Below, piece by piece: positions 1 through 9,791 of a DNA stretch of 64,000 nucleotides. The translations under genes and the position numbers were made by a program. Under the pieces are notes generated by a model, which did not search any database, was not told the DNA's origin, and worked only from the letters and a program-made list of their open reading frames with translations. Numbering within the stretch: the stretch's first letter is position 1; every line of letters starts with the position of its first letter. Source of the stretch: Turnera subulata (taxonomy: Eukaryota; Streptophyta; Magnoliopsida; Malpighiales; Passifloraceae); the NCBI GenBank assembly GCA_028386065.3, contig JAKUCV010005746.1, forward strand, positions 1-64,000. The letters run 5' to 3'.

Positions 1-299
1 ATATAATTTAGAATATCATGAACATCAACAAATATCGTTAACAAAAATTCAGTTTAAAAATTCATATACAAAAAGTAATTCTAAACAATTCTTATCCATC
101 TAGATAATGATTAATATAAACCATTAGCAAATAACAACAATCAAAAAAAAATTATTGCAAAAACATAACTATGAAGAAGAACTTGAATAGGTGCAAAAAC
201 GACTGTGAAGAAGAATAATTATAAGAACTCATAAAGGATGTGATCGAAGTTTATTATCAACAAGGTAATCCAATTTATCATTAACCAGAATCTATTCAT
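1..299. other. AT-rich flank, no gene seen
   Basis: AT-rich sequence with no long reading frame and no repeat shared with the rest of the window. It may be the flank of, or the worn 5' end of, the LTR that becomes recognisable near position 300. Confidence 0.4.
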
Positions 300-612
300 T
301 AGTTTTTTTCGTTTTAAATTTTTATGGAATTTTCGAAATTTTGGAATTTAGTTTCCAATTTTACTCTTGTGGAATTTCCGGGATTTTTGGTCAAGAAAAT
401 TATTATTATCAATAATTTATCTTTCTTTGAAAATTTTATTTTACGTTCGGGATTAATCCTTAGTCGGATTCTTTGGGAACAATTAGAATTTCGAGGTGGA
501 ACACGGAGTTTATTGTAGTTTTGGTTTAAAGAAAAAAATAAATAAAAATAAAATCAAATGAAACCTAAACCTAAACCAGCGCGTTGACCAGGGGAGAGTT
601 GACCGCGACTTA

Positions 613-636
613 GACCAAAACGACGTCGTTTTGGTC
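613..636. repeat. 24 bp perfect palindrome with ACGT core
   Basis: The half-site gaccaaaacgac is followed directly by its exact reverse complement. The centre is gacgtc, a CRE/bZIP-like ACGT core. It lies in the 5' part of the LTR, where promoter and enhancer elements are expected. A related, imperfect version (ccaaaacgacaccgtttttg) occurs in the MITE at 10294-10621. Confidence 0.85.
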
Positions 637-1042
637 CAGGTCGGCCAACCCTAACCCTCCTTTTCTTCTTTTCTTCTCCTCTCTCTTTCTTTCCTTTTTT
701 CTCTCTTTTCTCTCCCGCCGCCTCACCTCTCTCCCACGATCTCACCGATTTCTCCTCCCCCTCAAATTGTGGCATTAGCGGGTATTAACCCGAAATCTCT
801 CCCTTTTCCTCTTCTTTTATTCTTTCTCTCAATTTCTATTTCCTTTGGTTTTTCGCCTCCCGACTCTACTGTTCTCTCTCTCGCCATCATCTCCCTTCCT
901 CCGTTTCCTTCACGCCGCCGCCGTCCTTGCATCGTGGTAGAGGGTGCGCTGTGGTCTTCGAGACGAGGAGTGCGAGCTGTCGTCGTCGCCGCCCTCTCTT
1001 TCCCTCTTTAAAACGTCGCATGCACACAACCACGAGGCCATC

Positions 1043-3747
1043 TGAAACGCCCCGTCCCGTATTTACCGTACACAGTAAACACGTGCCGAAACTGTGACGA
1101 CCCAACCGAAACAAGTCCAGCATACAGTGTATACAACAGAAACCCGGGCTCAACAGCCCAAAATAAAAACATCAATAATAACTCAACCGGCCCAATGGCC
1201 CAATAATATCAATAAACTGCACAGCGGAAGACTTAATAACTCACAAAAACACTGTATGCGACATAGATGCAAACTATGGATCCAAGTCCTGTCCAAGGGA
1301 TAACGCCGCAGCCTGTCTGGAATGCATCAAACCTGTACCACGAATAACACATCCTACGGGATGAAAGCCCGCAGGTGAAGTGTGAGTCTGAAGTGCTCAC
1401 CGACGAAGTAGAAACCGCCAAACCAAAAGACAAGACCCAAAACCGATCCAAGACCGAAAAGACTCAAATAAAATCCAATTTTCCAATTTTATCTTTCCGG
1501 GACCCGTCACAGATAAGCTAGAGGTCAGACCTGGTTATCAACATATTTCGGGTGCCAGACCAAATCAAGAGAACCCAGGGATCGACATCCCAAAAATACG
1601 AACCCAGGGATAGACATCCCAAAAATAATCATGGGATAGACATCCCAAGCATAGACATGCTTATCACAAGTAACCCAGGTCACGGCCACCACGAAACAGT
1701 CTTAAACCATCGAGTCGTACCACTACTTACCGTGTGACAATTATATTATCATCATCAAAATCAAATCACAGGGATCAACATCCCTATCCAAAATCAAGGA
1801 TCGACATCCTTATCTCAATTTATTATCTCATCCATTTTATTTAATGCCAAAAGACTCAAGGATAACGTCCAAAACCAATCACAATACTAGGATAAACATC
1901 CCGACAACAATCAAGACAGTGGGATAAACATCCCGTACCAAACCACAGCAAGTGCAACAACCAACAATGCAATAATCATCAAACACAATAACCGAGTAAT
2001 ACAGGTACATATCGAAGGAAATCCATCCTCACCTTGGCCGATTACTCAACTCCGGAAACAATGTCCGACGCCGGCTCCTCGGGAAACTGCCTGATATCCG
2101 AACCTATACAACAAAACAATATATACACATAAATGCACATAATCGGTATGCTATGATGCCAAAAGTGCGAAATAATCCCATCCCGGTTCATATCTTTATT
2201 ATTTCCCTTTACCGAAAATGTTATACCGTACGTATATCCAAATATAATTTCGGTACCATACTTTAATTAAAACTCTCCTTTAAATATATTTTTGGAGTAA
2301 TTATACTTTGTATTCCAAAATAATAACAATAAAATTTTCCTAGAAATTATATCATATATATGTATTTTCCCAAAAATTATTTACATCATATATATTACTT
2401 GCCAATAATAATTACCAAATATTATTATATTAGAAAACCATATTTCCAGTAAATATAATTATATAAACTTATTTTCCTGAAAATAAATACGAATTATAAA
2501 TATACACATATATATATTTCTCTGTTTATTTCCTTGGCATTTACCATAATCATGTTATATTTACTTTAATTCCTTGAAAATATTATATCAAGTAGTTACT
2601 TCTTTTATTTCTACAAAATATACCCATATACTTTTTTTTATATTCTCCAGAAAAATTATAATCCATAATATATATATTTTTATATTTCCAGAATTATATT
2701 TATACATTTATTCTTTTTTTTTGAAAATTGATTCAGTTGGGCCCAAATGGTGTCAGCCCAGGCTTAGCATAGCACCAAACCCAGGCCCTAAACAGGAGCC
2801 CAGGCCTTGGCCCGTGCAGCCGGCCCATCATCACAACAGCCCAGACCCACAGCCCAGGCGCGGGTCAACCCACATCCACGCTACCCGGGTCGGATCCTCC
2901 TCACACGGGTCTGCTTACCTCGGCTTGCAGACGATGGCGGCGCGACGAGGCAGGACACGGGACGGCGATGTAGGCGGCGACGCGAGGAAGGTGGCGATGT
3001 CGGCGAGACTGCAGGCGGCTTGAAGCGGCGGCTGACCACGGCGTGCAGGCGGTGGTTTCGCTCGTGAAGACGACGGCGATGACGGCTTCGGGGAGGAGCA
3101 GCGTCGGCTGGGTCGCGGCGACAAGGTGCGAAGGAGGAGAGGACAGGCAACGAGGTGGTGGTGCTGTGGTGGAGGCGCGCGAGGTGGTTGCAGGTGGCCT
3201 CGGTGTTCACGGTGGCGATGGATCGGGCGGCAACTCCTCCTCCTCTCTCTTTTTTTCTCTCTCTTTCTGATTTGTATTTCCCTTTTTTTCCTCTTTTTTT
3301 CTTTTTTTCCTCTCTTCTTTTTTTCTTTTCTCTCTTTTTTTCTTTTTTTTTTCTCTCCCTCTCTTTCTTTTTTTTTCCCCTCTTCCTCTCTTCTTTCCCT
3401 CTTCTCTTTTTTTTTCTTCCCAAGTTCACGGTTTATACAGGTGAGGATACTGTGAAACCTGTAAACTTCAATAATGCAGCTTGTCTGCATTATGGAGCGA
3501 GTCCGGTCCGGACCAGAAAATAATCGATACCCCCTTAGTTATTTTCCGGTGTGATTTTTCTGAGAATTCTGGGACCCAAAAAAAAACCGACTTTGGTCTG
3601 AAAAATCCACGGAAAAACCCTCGGTTATGAAAAACAATGCTCGATTTACCTTGAATTAATTACCCAAGATTAATTCTTCCGGTAAATCACTATAGAAAGA
3701 CTTTTACAGTCTGGTAAAAATCCAAAATTTTTACCCGGGCTGTTACA
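1043..3747 (-). mobile_element. Solo LTR nested in the 300-6309 LTR (TSD ccatc)
   Basis: Read on the minus strand the element starts tgtaacagcccggg and ends ...gggcgtttca, so it has TG...CA termini with an imperfect inverted repeat. The 5 bp ccatc flanks it at 1038-1042 and 3748-3752, an intact target-site duplication. It is 2705 bp with no coding capacity and is homologous along its length to 22379-25152 plus 27529-27788. One LTR-length unit directly flanked by a TSD is the signature of a solo LTR left by LTR-LTR recombination. The G-rich (on the minus strand) GC-dense block at 2740-3230 and the pyrimidine tract at 3235-3420 explain the overlapping open frames there; none looks like a real protein. 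Confidence 0.85.
1578..1934. repeat. Array of 14 bp hairpins GGGAT-nnAC-ATCCC
   Basis: Seven copies of a short inverted repeat lie at 1578-1591, 1607-1620, 1633-1646, 1771-1784, 1797-1810, 1889-1902 and 1921-1934. Loops are cgac, agac, agac, caac, cgac, aaac and aaac. At 1797-1810 both arms change together (aggat/atcct), so pairing is kept; at 1889-1902 only the inner four pairs remain. The first three are 26-29 bp apart. No equivalent was seen in the homologous solo LTR at 22379-27788. Confidence 0.75.
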
Positions 3748-4391
3748 CCATCGCTGCATTGGAAAAGGCAGAGGCACGTGGCTCAGGGGAGACGGGTAGC
3801 AGCACGGGGACTCGAGGTCGGAACTCGAGTGTGCGCCGCCGACGCCTACAACACCGGTAGGTACCCCACTGCCTTCCTTATTCTCTTCTTCCTCTCTTTT
3901 CTCTTTCCTCTTCTGTTCGTCTTTTGATTGTTGATTAACCCGATTCGGGTTTTGCTTTGCTTGGTGGCATGAGGTGGTTACTGTGGGTGGCAGCGGGTGA
4001 ATGCTTGATGGTGGTGGTCGGGTCGGTGGTGGCCGATGGTGGTGAGTTCGCGGGGTTATGCGGGACTGTTACTGGGGACTCGGTTTTTTGGTCGCCGACA
4101 AGGGTTTCTGACGAGATTGCTATGTTCAGCTGTTGGGTTGTACGTGCTGTGTTGTTCGGGCAGAGGCTCGAACTGTTGTTGTTCAATGGATTCCGGTAGA
4201 TCCGATTTTGGCAGCAAGTTTCGGCAAGGATTTGATACCTCCATCCCTCCTCAATTTGTATAGATGCTTGTAGTTTATAGGTAGTTAAATTGGTTGTTGT
4301 CTTGGATGGTAGCAGATGGTTGTGGCTGTTCTTGTTCTCGGTTGTTGTGGAGTTTTCCGGCGAGACGGGTGCTGTTTCGGCGAGCATCGAG

Positions 4392-4798
4392 AATCGACAT
4401 TAGACGGTAATTTCCAGACGATATGTATACGTTAGTTTCCGAGCATGTCATGTTATGTATGGTAAATGGAATTAATCGATGTATTGATATCAAATAGAGA
4501 TAGTGGAAATCGAGTGTGGTGAGTAGTGTGTGCGTGCGTGGCCGGATTTCACTGACGCGGGTAGAGCCGGAATTAGGAAACTGGGCCCAGGCCCNAATCG
4601 ACATTAGACGGTAATTTCCAGACGATATGTATACGTTAGTTTCCGAGCATGTCATGTTATGTATGGTAAATGGAATTAATCGATGTATTGATATCAAATA
4701 GAGATAGTGGAAATCGAGTGTGGTGAGTAGTGTGTGCGTGCGTGGCCGGATTTCACTGACGCGGGTAGAGCCGGAATTAGGAAACTGGGCCCAGGCCC
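4392..4798. other. Exact 203 bp duplication around a single N (probable assembly artefact)
   Basis: 4392-4594 and 4596-4798 appear identical base for base and are separated only by one N at 4595. In a worn LTR whose other repeats have all diverged, an error-free tandem copy joined by an N is best explained by two contig ends that overlap but were not merged. The true sequence is probably 204 bp shorter here. Confidence 0.8.
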
Positions 4799-5000
4799 AT
4801 TTAAGATACTATAGCCTTGTATGTCTAATATGGATTTAATAAATAACAGGTTTTAAGCCCAAAGAAAAGCATGATTGGATTTAATAGTGGTTTTGGTTGA
4901 TATGGGCTATAGACCCAATAAAGAGTAATTAATTTAAGATGGGCTTTAGGCCCAATGGATAATTAAACTCGATAACTATTATTGTTATGGGCTCTAGGCC
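4780..5000. promoter_or_regulatory. Cluster of TGGGCY/RGCCCA (site II-like) motifs in LTR
   Basis: The motifs TGGGCY and RGCCCA recur as close inverted pairs: gggcccaggccca near 4783-4797, atgggctatagacccaat near 4900, atgggctttaggcccaat near 4940 and atgggctctaggcctaat near 4988. In plants TGGGCY is the site II element bound by TCP factors in promoters of growth-related genes. Function here is inferred only from the motif. The same pairing occurs in the unrelated copia leader at 56810-57030. Confidence 0.35.
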
Positions 5001-6309
5001 TAATAAAGATTTGAGGACTCAAGATGATATGTCGATATAAGTACGTTTTAGAGTACATTCATAATTGTTATATGTGTACCTTATATGTGGTCGCATTTCC
5101 TTTGATATAATATAGGATATGTTGAGGCGGAACAAGGCTTCAGTTCCGAGACATATAATATGGCCCAGGTGAGAACATATAAACCTTTGTACGCATTACA
5201 GCCTATAATACTCGGTTAATTGACATGGTTTATATAAAGTGGTAATATCTGTTTGTCATTGAATGTTGTATGCTTGTATGCCCGTTGTGTTGATGATCTT
5301 ACTTGCATTTTGTATCTTGATGATGATGCCTTTGATGCGGTATGCCTGATTATGTGAATTGTGTGCCGGTGTGATATGATATGCCAGTTGGGCATGATTT
5401 TATTTGTTATGGGATATAACATGTGATATGATTTTTTAGGTTCGTGTGGTGATTTGTGAGCCGGTGGCCCGGACTTGAGAATAAAATGTTAAAACCACAC
5501 AACCCTGGACATTCATAACGTATGGAACACATAACTCGTTAAGTATAACTGAGAATAATGTACAATAAAATATACTATTGTGGGGCTGTTGACCGGTGGG
5601 TTCGAGCGGGAAGTGATACCCCTCGGGATTGCATGGTATATGCGGTTTAGCATATGGGTCTGTGATGGCCGGTTCTACCTCCCTCTTTCTATCTCCCTCC
5701 TTCTACCTCCCTCTTTCTCTCTGTCTATCTCTCTCTCTCACTGATTGTATTGGGCCTTGCCCTGATTATATTGGGCTTATGCCCTGGTTGTCTCATGAGA
5801 CGGGACCAAGCTCAACGCACACAGTAGGGGGTCCTAATAAAATATTCAACCCTAATAACGATAATAAGATGATTAATGACAAGTATGGGTTTGAAGTCTG
5901 ATGATGACTTATATTGTGCATTGTGACTTGTTGAGCACTGTGGTTGTTATTGCTTGATGCCGGTGTATTTGTGGTTGATTTGTATCTGTATACTTTGGTT
6001 TATTTGGTTGCGGTGAGACAGTGGTTGGTCTCACCCCCTCACAGTCTTTACACAGGTTAGCTGATCGACGATCAGGAGAGCATATCAGCAGGTGGCGGTG
6101 CTTTCCTCCTCGGGTCGGATCCATAGGGTTCATTGCATACGTGTTATCATATGTATTTGTCTTCCGCTGCATACTTAGTTTCTTGTATATTTTATTGTAT
6201 AATTTTACAATAATTATGTTGTTTATATCGTATCCCGGGTAGAAGGACATTTTGGTCATTTCACATGTTATAATTAATTAAATTGGATATTTTGGGATAC
6301 GGGCTTTCA

Positions 6310-6496
6310 GTTGGTAGCGAAGCCAGGTTGTAGATCCTTGGGGATGTGTTGATTGTTTTTTTTGTGCTCTTATGTGCATGAGTCTGCTCCTGTTTGAGTC
6401 GTCTGTTGTATTGTCATATGTAATCATATAGTTAGTCTTACTATGGATCCGGTGGAGTCCATGCACCTGCAGAGGGTCGGAGTGACACAACGGTTT
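6310..6496 (+). other. Worn primer-binding site and stub of gypsy internal region
   Basis: Immediately after the LTR end, ttggtagcgaagccagg (6311-6327) resembles the initiator-Met tRNA primer site TGGTATCAGAGCC, with changes in the middle. About 170 bp of non-coding internal sequence follow before similarity ends. The rest of the element, including gag, pol and the 3' LTR, is absent from the window. Confidence 0.6.
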
Positions 6497-6546
6497 AAAG
6501 AATGTTACACTTTTCCATATAAAAAAAAAAAAAGAATGTTACACTT
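6497..6546. repeat. 18 bp A-rich insertion flanked by 16 bp direct repeats
   Basis: aaagaatgttacactt occurs at 6497-6512 and again at 6531-6546. Between them lies only ttccatat followed by ten A. A short A-tailed insert between perfect 16 bp direct repeats is what target-primed retroposition leaves when the copy is almost wholly 5' truncated. Confidence 0.6.
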
Positions 6547-6825
6547 AGGTAGTCTATTTTGTAAGTCTTTTTCCATCATATTTAAAGCATTATTTTGGAC
6601 AAAGACTCTCATGTGTCCTAAGATAGATATATCCATTGGGACCTTTCCATTGGAATATAAATAGGCCACTTCCTTTCAAAGAAGAGCACTAAGGCAAGAG
6701 ATTAAAGAATGGGTTAGTTGTGATTATGCTTGATAATTGTGCTTCTACACCTTTATGAGATTTTTGGGCAAACTTGTAAACAAAGAGTGAGTCACTCTTT
6801 GTGTGATTGGAAAATTATTCCTTAA

Positions 6826-7002
6826 CCAATGTGGGGTTGGTCAAGTGGTAAGCAACTTGCTTCTACTTAAGCGAGGTCTAGGGTACGAGTCCTCAAGTAT
6901 GTAAAAATTCCTCACCCACCATAACTTGGGGTGTGACCCGGGTCGAATCCGGATTAGTCGGGCCAAATCTTTGGACACCGGATGGAAAACCAAAAAAAAA
7001 TA
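6826..7002 (+). mobile_element. tRNA-derived SINE (TSD tattccttaa)
   Basis: Contains an A-box-like tggtcaagtgg (6839-6849) and a B-box-like ggtacgagtcc, one base from the consensus GGTTCGANTCC, and ends in an A run. It is flanked by a 10 bp duplication, tattccttaa, at 6816-6825 and 7003-7012. The same family occurs on the minus strand at 19349-19536, which confirms that it is a mobile unit. It resembles plant Au-type SINEs in layout, but the family name is not certain. Confidence 0.85.
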
Positions 7003-7783
7003 TATTCCTTAAGTGAAATTGGGTAGATTTTGCTTAAGGGGTAAGTGATAGCTTTAAAGTTTGAGCCTTTGAAAATTTGGGTATAGGTTTAAAGTTTGAG
7101 CCTTGATAAAGCCTTGGATATAGGTTTGGGTTGAGCTTTTATAACAGCCTAGATTAAAGTCAGATTAAAGTTAAACCTTGGAAAAAGCTCTTGTAAAGGT
7201 TGTAGCTTAATCTTTAATAAAGCTAGATTGTAATAGGTTAGGTTTCACCTTGGATGAAATAATTTAGTGAGTTTTAAAAATTTCTACGGGGAGCCTCAAG
7301 TAGTAGATCCACCCTTTAGGTTAAAGAGCAACCACTCTAAATCCTTGTGTTAATTTTTGTGTGTTGGTTACCTTGCGTTTTTGCACTTACTTCTTACTTT
7401 AGCTTTTCAACTTTCCAGAATTTGATGCAATTTGGGTTACAAAATACAGTTTTGTCTAGATTACTGATTTGGTGCGAAAACAGTTATAAAACTCACTATT
7501 TCATTTACAAAGTTAATTCGCCAACCCGTCATCCCTTCCTTTTAGCTTAGCTTGGGCCTACAATTACTAGCGAAGCTAGATGTCTTATTGTATTAGGATT
7601 AGTCTCCAAGAGTAAAGATCATTGTTTTTGAAGGTTATAACATCCATAAAGCTCCTTATTTTGATTATTAAAAAGTGAGGATGCAAATGTTTCTAGAGGG
7701 TTAAGACTTAGAAACTTTAGAGACACTTGAGAGTGGCCCATTGAGTGATTGGAGTGAAAATGAGAAGCACAAAGGTGCACTAG

Positions 7784-8240
7784 ATGCGCTCGGCTAGGAA
7801 TAGTTTGCTATGTGGATTGGGTATTGCCAAATTCAAGAGGATTAGAGCGTGCAAGAGTGCTCATGAAATTTGGAAGATTTTGTATACCACCCATGAGGGA
7901 ACCAATCAACTTAAGAAATCTAAAACTAATAGACTTACGAGAGAGTATGAGCTATTTGTTATGATACCAAATGAGACTATTAATAACATGAGGACTAGGT
8001 TCACTATTCTTTGCAACAATTTTATCAGTCTTGGTAAAGAAATTAGTGACAAAGAGAATGTGACTAAAATGTTGAGGTCACCAAACAAGGAATGAGAACT
8101 TAATTGTCACACTATTAATAGACAAAGAATCTTAATGTTCTAAGCTATAATGAGCTAATTGGCTCCTTGAATGGCTACGGAATGATACTTGAAGGCAAAG
8201 AGAAAAAGAAGGAAGATCTTGCTTTGAAGATTCAAGATTC
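7784..8240 (+). pseudogene. Copia gag (UBN2-like) remnant
   Basis: An open frame of 103 codons ends at 8095. It carries the hallmarks of the copia gag UBN2/DUF4219 family: AHEIWKIL, THEGTNQ, then a YELF segment and a TRFT..NNFISLGK segment, in the usual order. Similarity continues past the stop in another frame (LIGSLNGYGMIL, about 8156-8195), and a degenerate CFE...GHIKTECP-type zinc knuckle follows near 8380-8420. Frameshifts and stops show it is dead. Gag would form the virus-like particle of the element. Confidence 0.75.
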
Positions 8241-8576
8241 AAATGAAAAAACTAGTGGCAAAAAAGATAATGTTGCTTTCTTACAAGGAAGTTCATGAAG
8301 TTCCTCAAGATGAAGAAGTTGCAAAAAGAGAAGAACTTGAAGGATTCCAAGTATGATGAAACAATGAGAGAGTCCATTGTTTGTTTTGAGTAACCGGACA
8401 CATCAAAACAGAATGTCCTTACGCTTGCCTTAGACTTTATAGACTAAGCAAGCACCTCAATGCCATTTTTTGCCCAACCCGTGAAATTAACCTAAAGAAA
8501 AAAATACTTAAGCCATTTTCAAAGTTGTCTCAAGCTTTTACACACATAGAGGGGATAAGTGAGCACAGGTGGCAAT

Positions 8577-8770
8577 GCACACAATTAGCCCTGTCGGTGG
8601 CCAGTTGGTTCTGTTATGCACAATTCCTGTTGGTGGCCAATTAGCTTTGTTATGCACAATTAGCCCTATTGGTGACCAATTATCTTTGTCAGTGCGCAAT
8701 TAGCCTTGCGGGAGGTCAATTGGCTTTACGGGTGTGCAACTGGCCTAACCGGTAGCCAATTGGCCCGGGT
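8577..8770. repeat. Minisatellite, about 36-41 bp unit, five copies
   Basis: Units begin gcacacaattagcc (8577), gcacaattcctg (8618), gcacaattagcc (8654), gcgcaattagcc (8694) and gtgcaactggcc (8733). Each unit also carries a ggtggccaattggc-like half. The copies are clearly diverged. The open frames crossing this block are a by-product of the repeat. Confidence 0.8.
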
Positions 8771-9791
8771 AAGTATGCTGGTGGTTGGGTTGGTGTTGTT
8801 GGTGCAAAGCGCACCATGGTGGCCCGATTGGCACAGAATTGGCCAACTGGTGCACACCGTGTTTCCCCAAATATATGAGAATAATTTCAGTGATTCTTAA
8901 TTCCAAGTCGCGTGGAATTGGATGTCACTGGAGGGGAACAAGTTTTAGACACCTCATGGAAAGGTTTACATTTTCAGTTTGCATCCCAAAAGGTTTATAT
9001 TTTCGGTTAGCATCCCACGGCTATGGCAGTAGGTCCTCAACAATGCCATGCTGCTGACAAAGTTGTATTCTTGAGTAATTACTTGCAACATAAATGCTTG
9101 GTGCTCCTGGCGTTTCACATCTAAGAGGAAATAAAGCGAGACCAACCATGGAGTATTTTAGATGTTATTACTTATGTAGATGCAACATGATAACCAGCAC
9201 AGAATTCAATGGGGGTTCAGTTTTGTATACCACCCACTTCCACAACTGGACGTTGAACACCATGGCCAGCCAGTATCTTTACCAAACCCTAAATTTTTAA
9301 AGGCAGCATGCTGGCATCCAGTTGAAACTAGTCTTCAAGACAAAAGAAAAGGGTGGCATACCACACCAAAATTCACCAACTAAGTTCTCATTTACACTTC
9401 TGGCGACAAGCACATAACTTCGGACCATGAAATCTTGTGAGTAAACAATATTTGTGGGAGTATGGCCATCCAATTAGACCAGCACCGCCCCCCAAAAAGA
9501 ATACAACCGTAAAATGGTGGATATCGTCTTCACTCACCACCCAAAAAAAAAGTATATATCAGTTGCATTCTGATGCCCTCCGATGCATCTAGTGAGCACA
9601 TTGAAAAAGGGCTTTAAATTTGAAACAGGTTAGTAAGCAAAACTCGTACCACTAGTTCTCCTTTGTACTGGTGGCACCAGCAAAAACTTTTCTTGGGCTG
9701 TACAGAATTTCTTTTTTTCTATTTAGTGTGCAGAATCTGAGCTGTACATAGAAGACACTTGGAATTCGCAGAGCTTTGGTCAACATCAGGA
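8771..9791. other. Intergenic, 3' flank of the SUMO protease gene
   Basis: No reading frame resembling a known protein. The last part, up to 9791, should include the 3' UTR of the minus-strand SUMO protease gene. A short direct repeat (aaaggtttacattttcagtttgcatccca / aaaggtttatattttcggttagcatccca type) lies at about 8959-9018. Confidence 0.4.

Larger units (their letters stand above)
300..6309 (+). mobile_element. Ty3/gypsy-type 5' LTR, interrupted by a nested solo LTR
   Basis: A long non-coding LTR of about 3.1 kb once the nested element (1043-3747) and the 203 bp duplication at 4392-4798 are removed. Its right end is well placed: it closes with ...ctttca at 6309 and is followed at once by a worn initiator-Met primer site. 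Positions about 5167-5230 and 5460-5740 match 26587-26650 and 26870-27130 closely, so this LTR and the element at 25153 are one family. The tail (ggatccatag ... gtcttccgctg, 6118-6170) also resembles the tail of the solo LTR at 22379-27788, so the two families are related subfamilies. The left end near 300 is estimated only from similarity to the start of the 25153 element; the expected tgtaac terminus was not found and no TSD could be set. Gypsy, possibly a chromovirus with long LTRs, is an inference because no pol gene is present. Confidence 0.7.
6547..8560 (+). mobile_element. Decayed Ty1/copia element (LTR-like part and gag)
   Basis: The first part has LTR-like features: a TATA-type motif (tataaatagg, 6656-6665) and a long non-coding leader. 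It is followed by a gag remnant at 7784-8240 and a broken zinc-knuckle segment near 8380-8420. No integrase or reverse transcriptase follows. A SINE is inserted at 6826-7002. Exact LTR boundaries and a TSD could not be found. Confidence 0.5.

Noticed and set aside
1578..1934. CRISPR-like array
   Set aside because: Repeats are only 14 bp, spacers are irregular, and the host sequence is a plant LTR.
2807..3523. Overlapping open frames of 100-190 codons on both strands, Arg/Glu/Lys-rich or Phe-rich
   Set aside because: They are six-frame readings of a GC-rich block and a long pyrimidine tract inside the solo LTR. The sister LTR has different frames at the same place, so none is conserved.
6823..6995. 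Functional tRNA gene
   Set aside because: A- and B-box-like motifs are present but no cloverleaf with an anticodon stem forms, and the TSDs mark a SINE.
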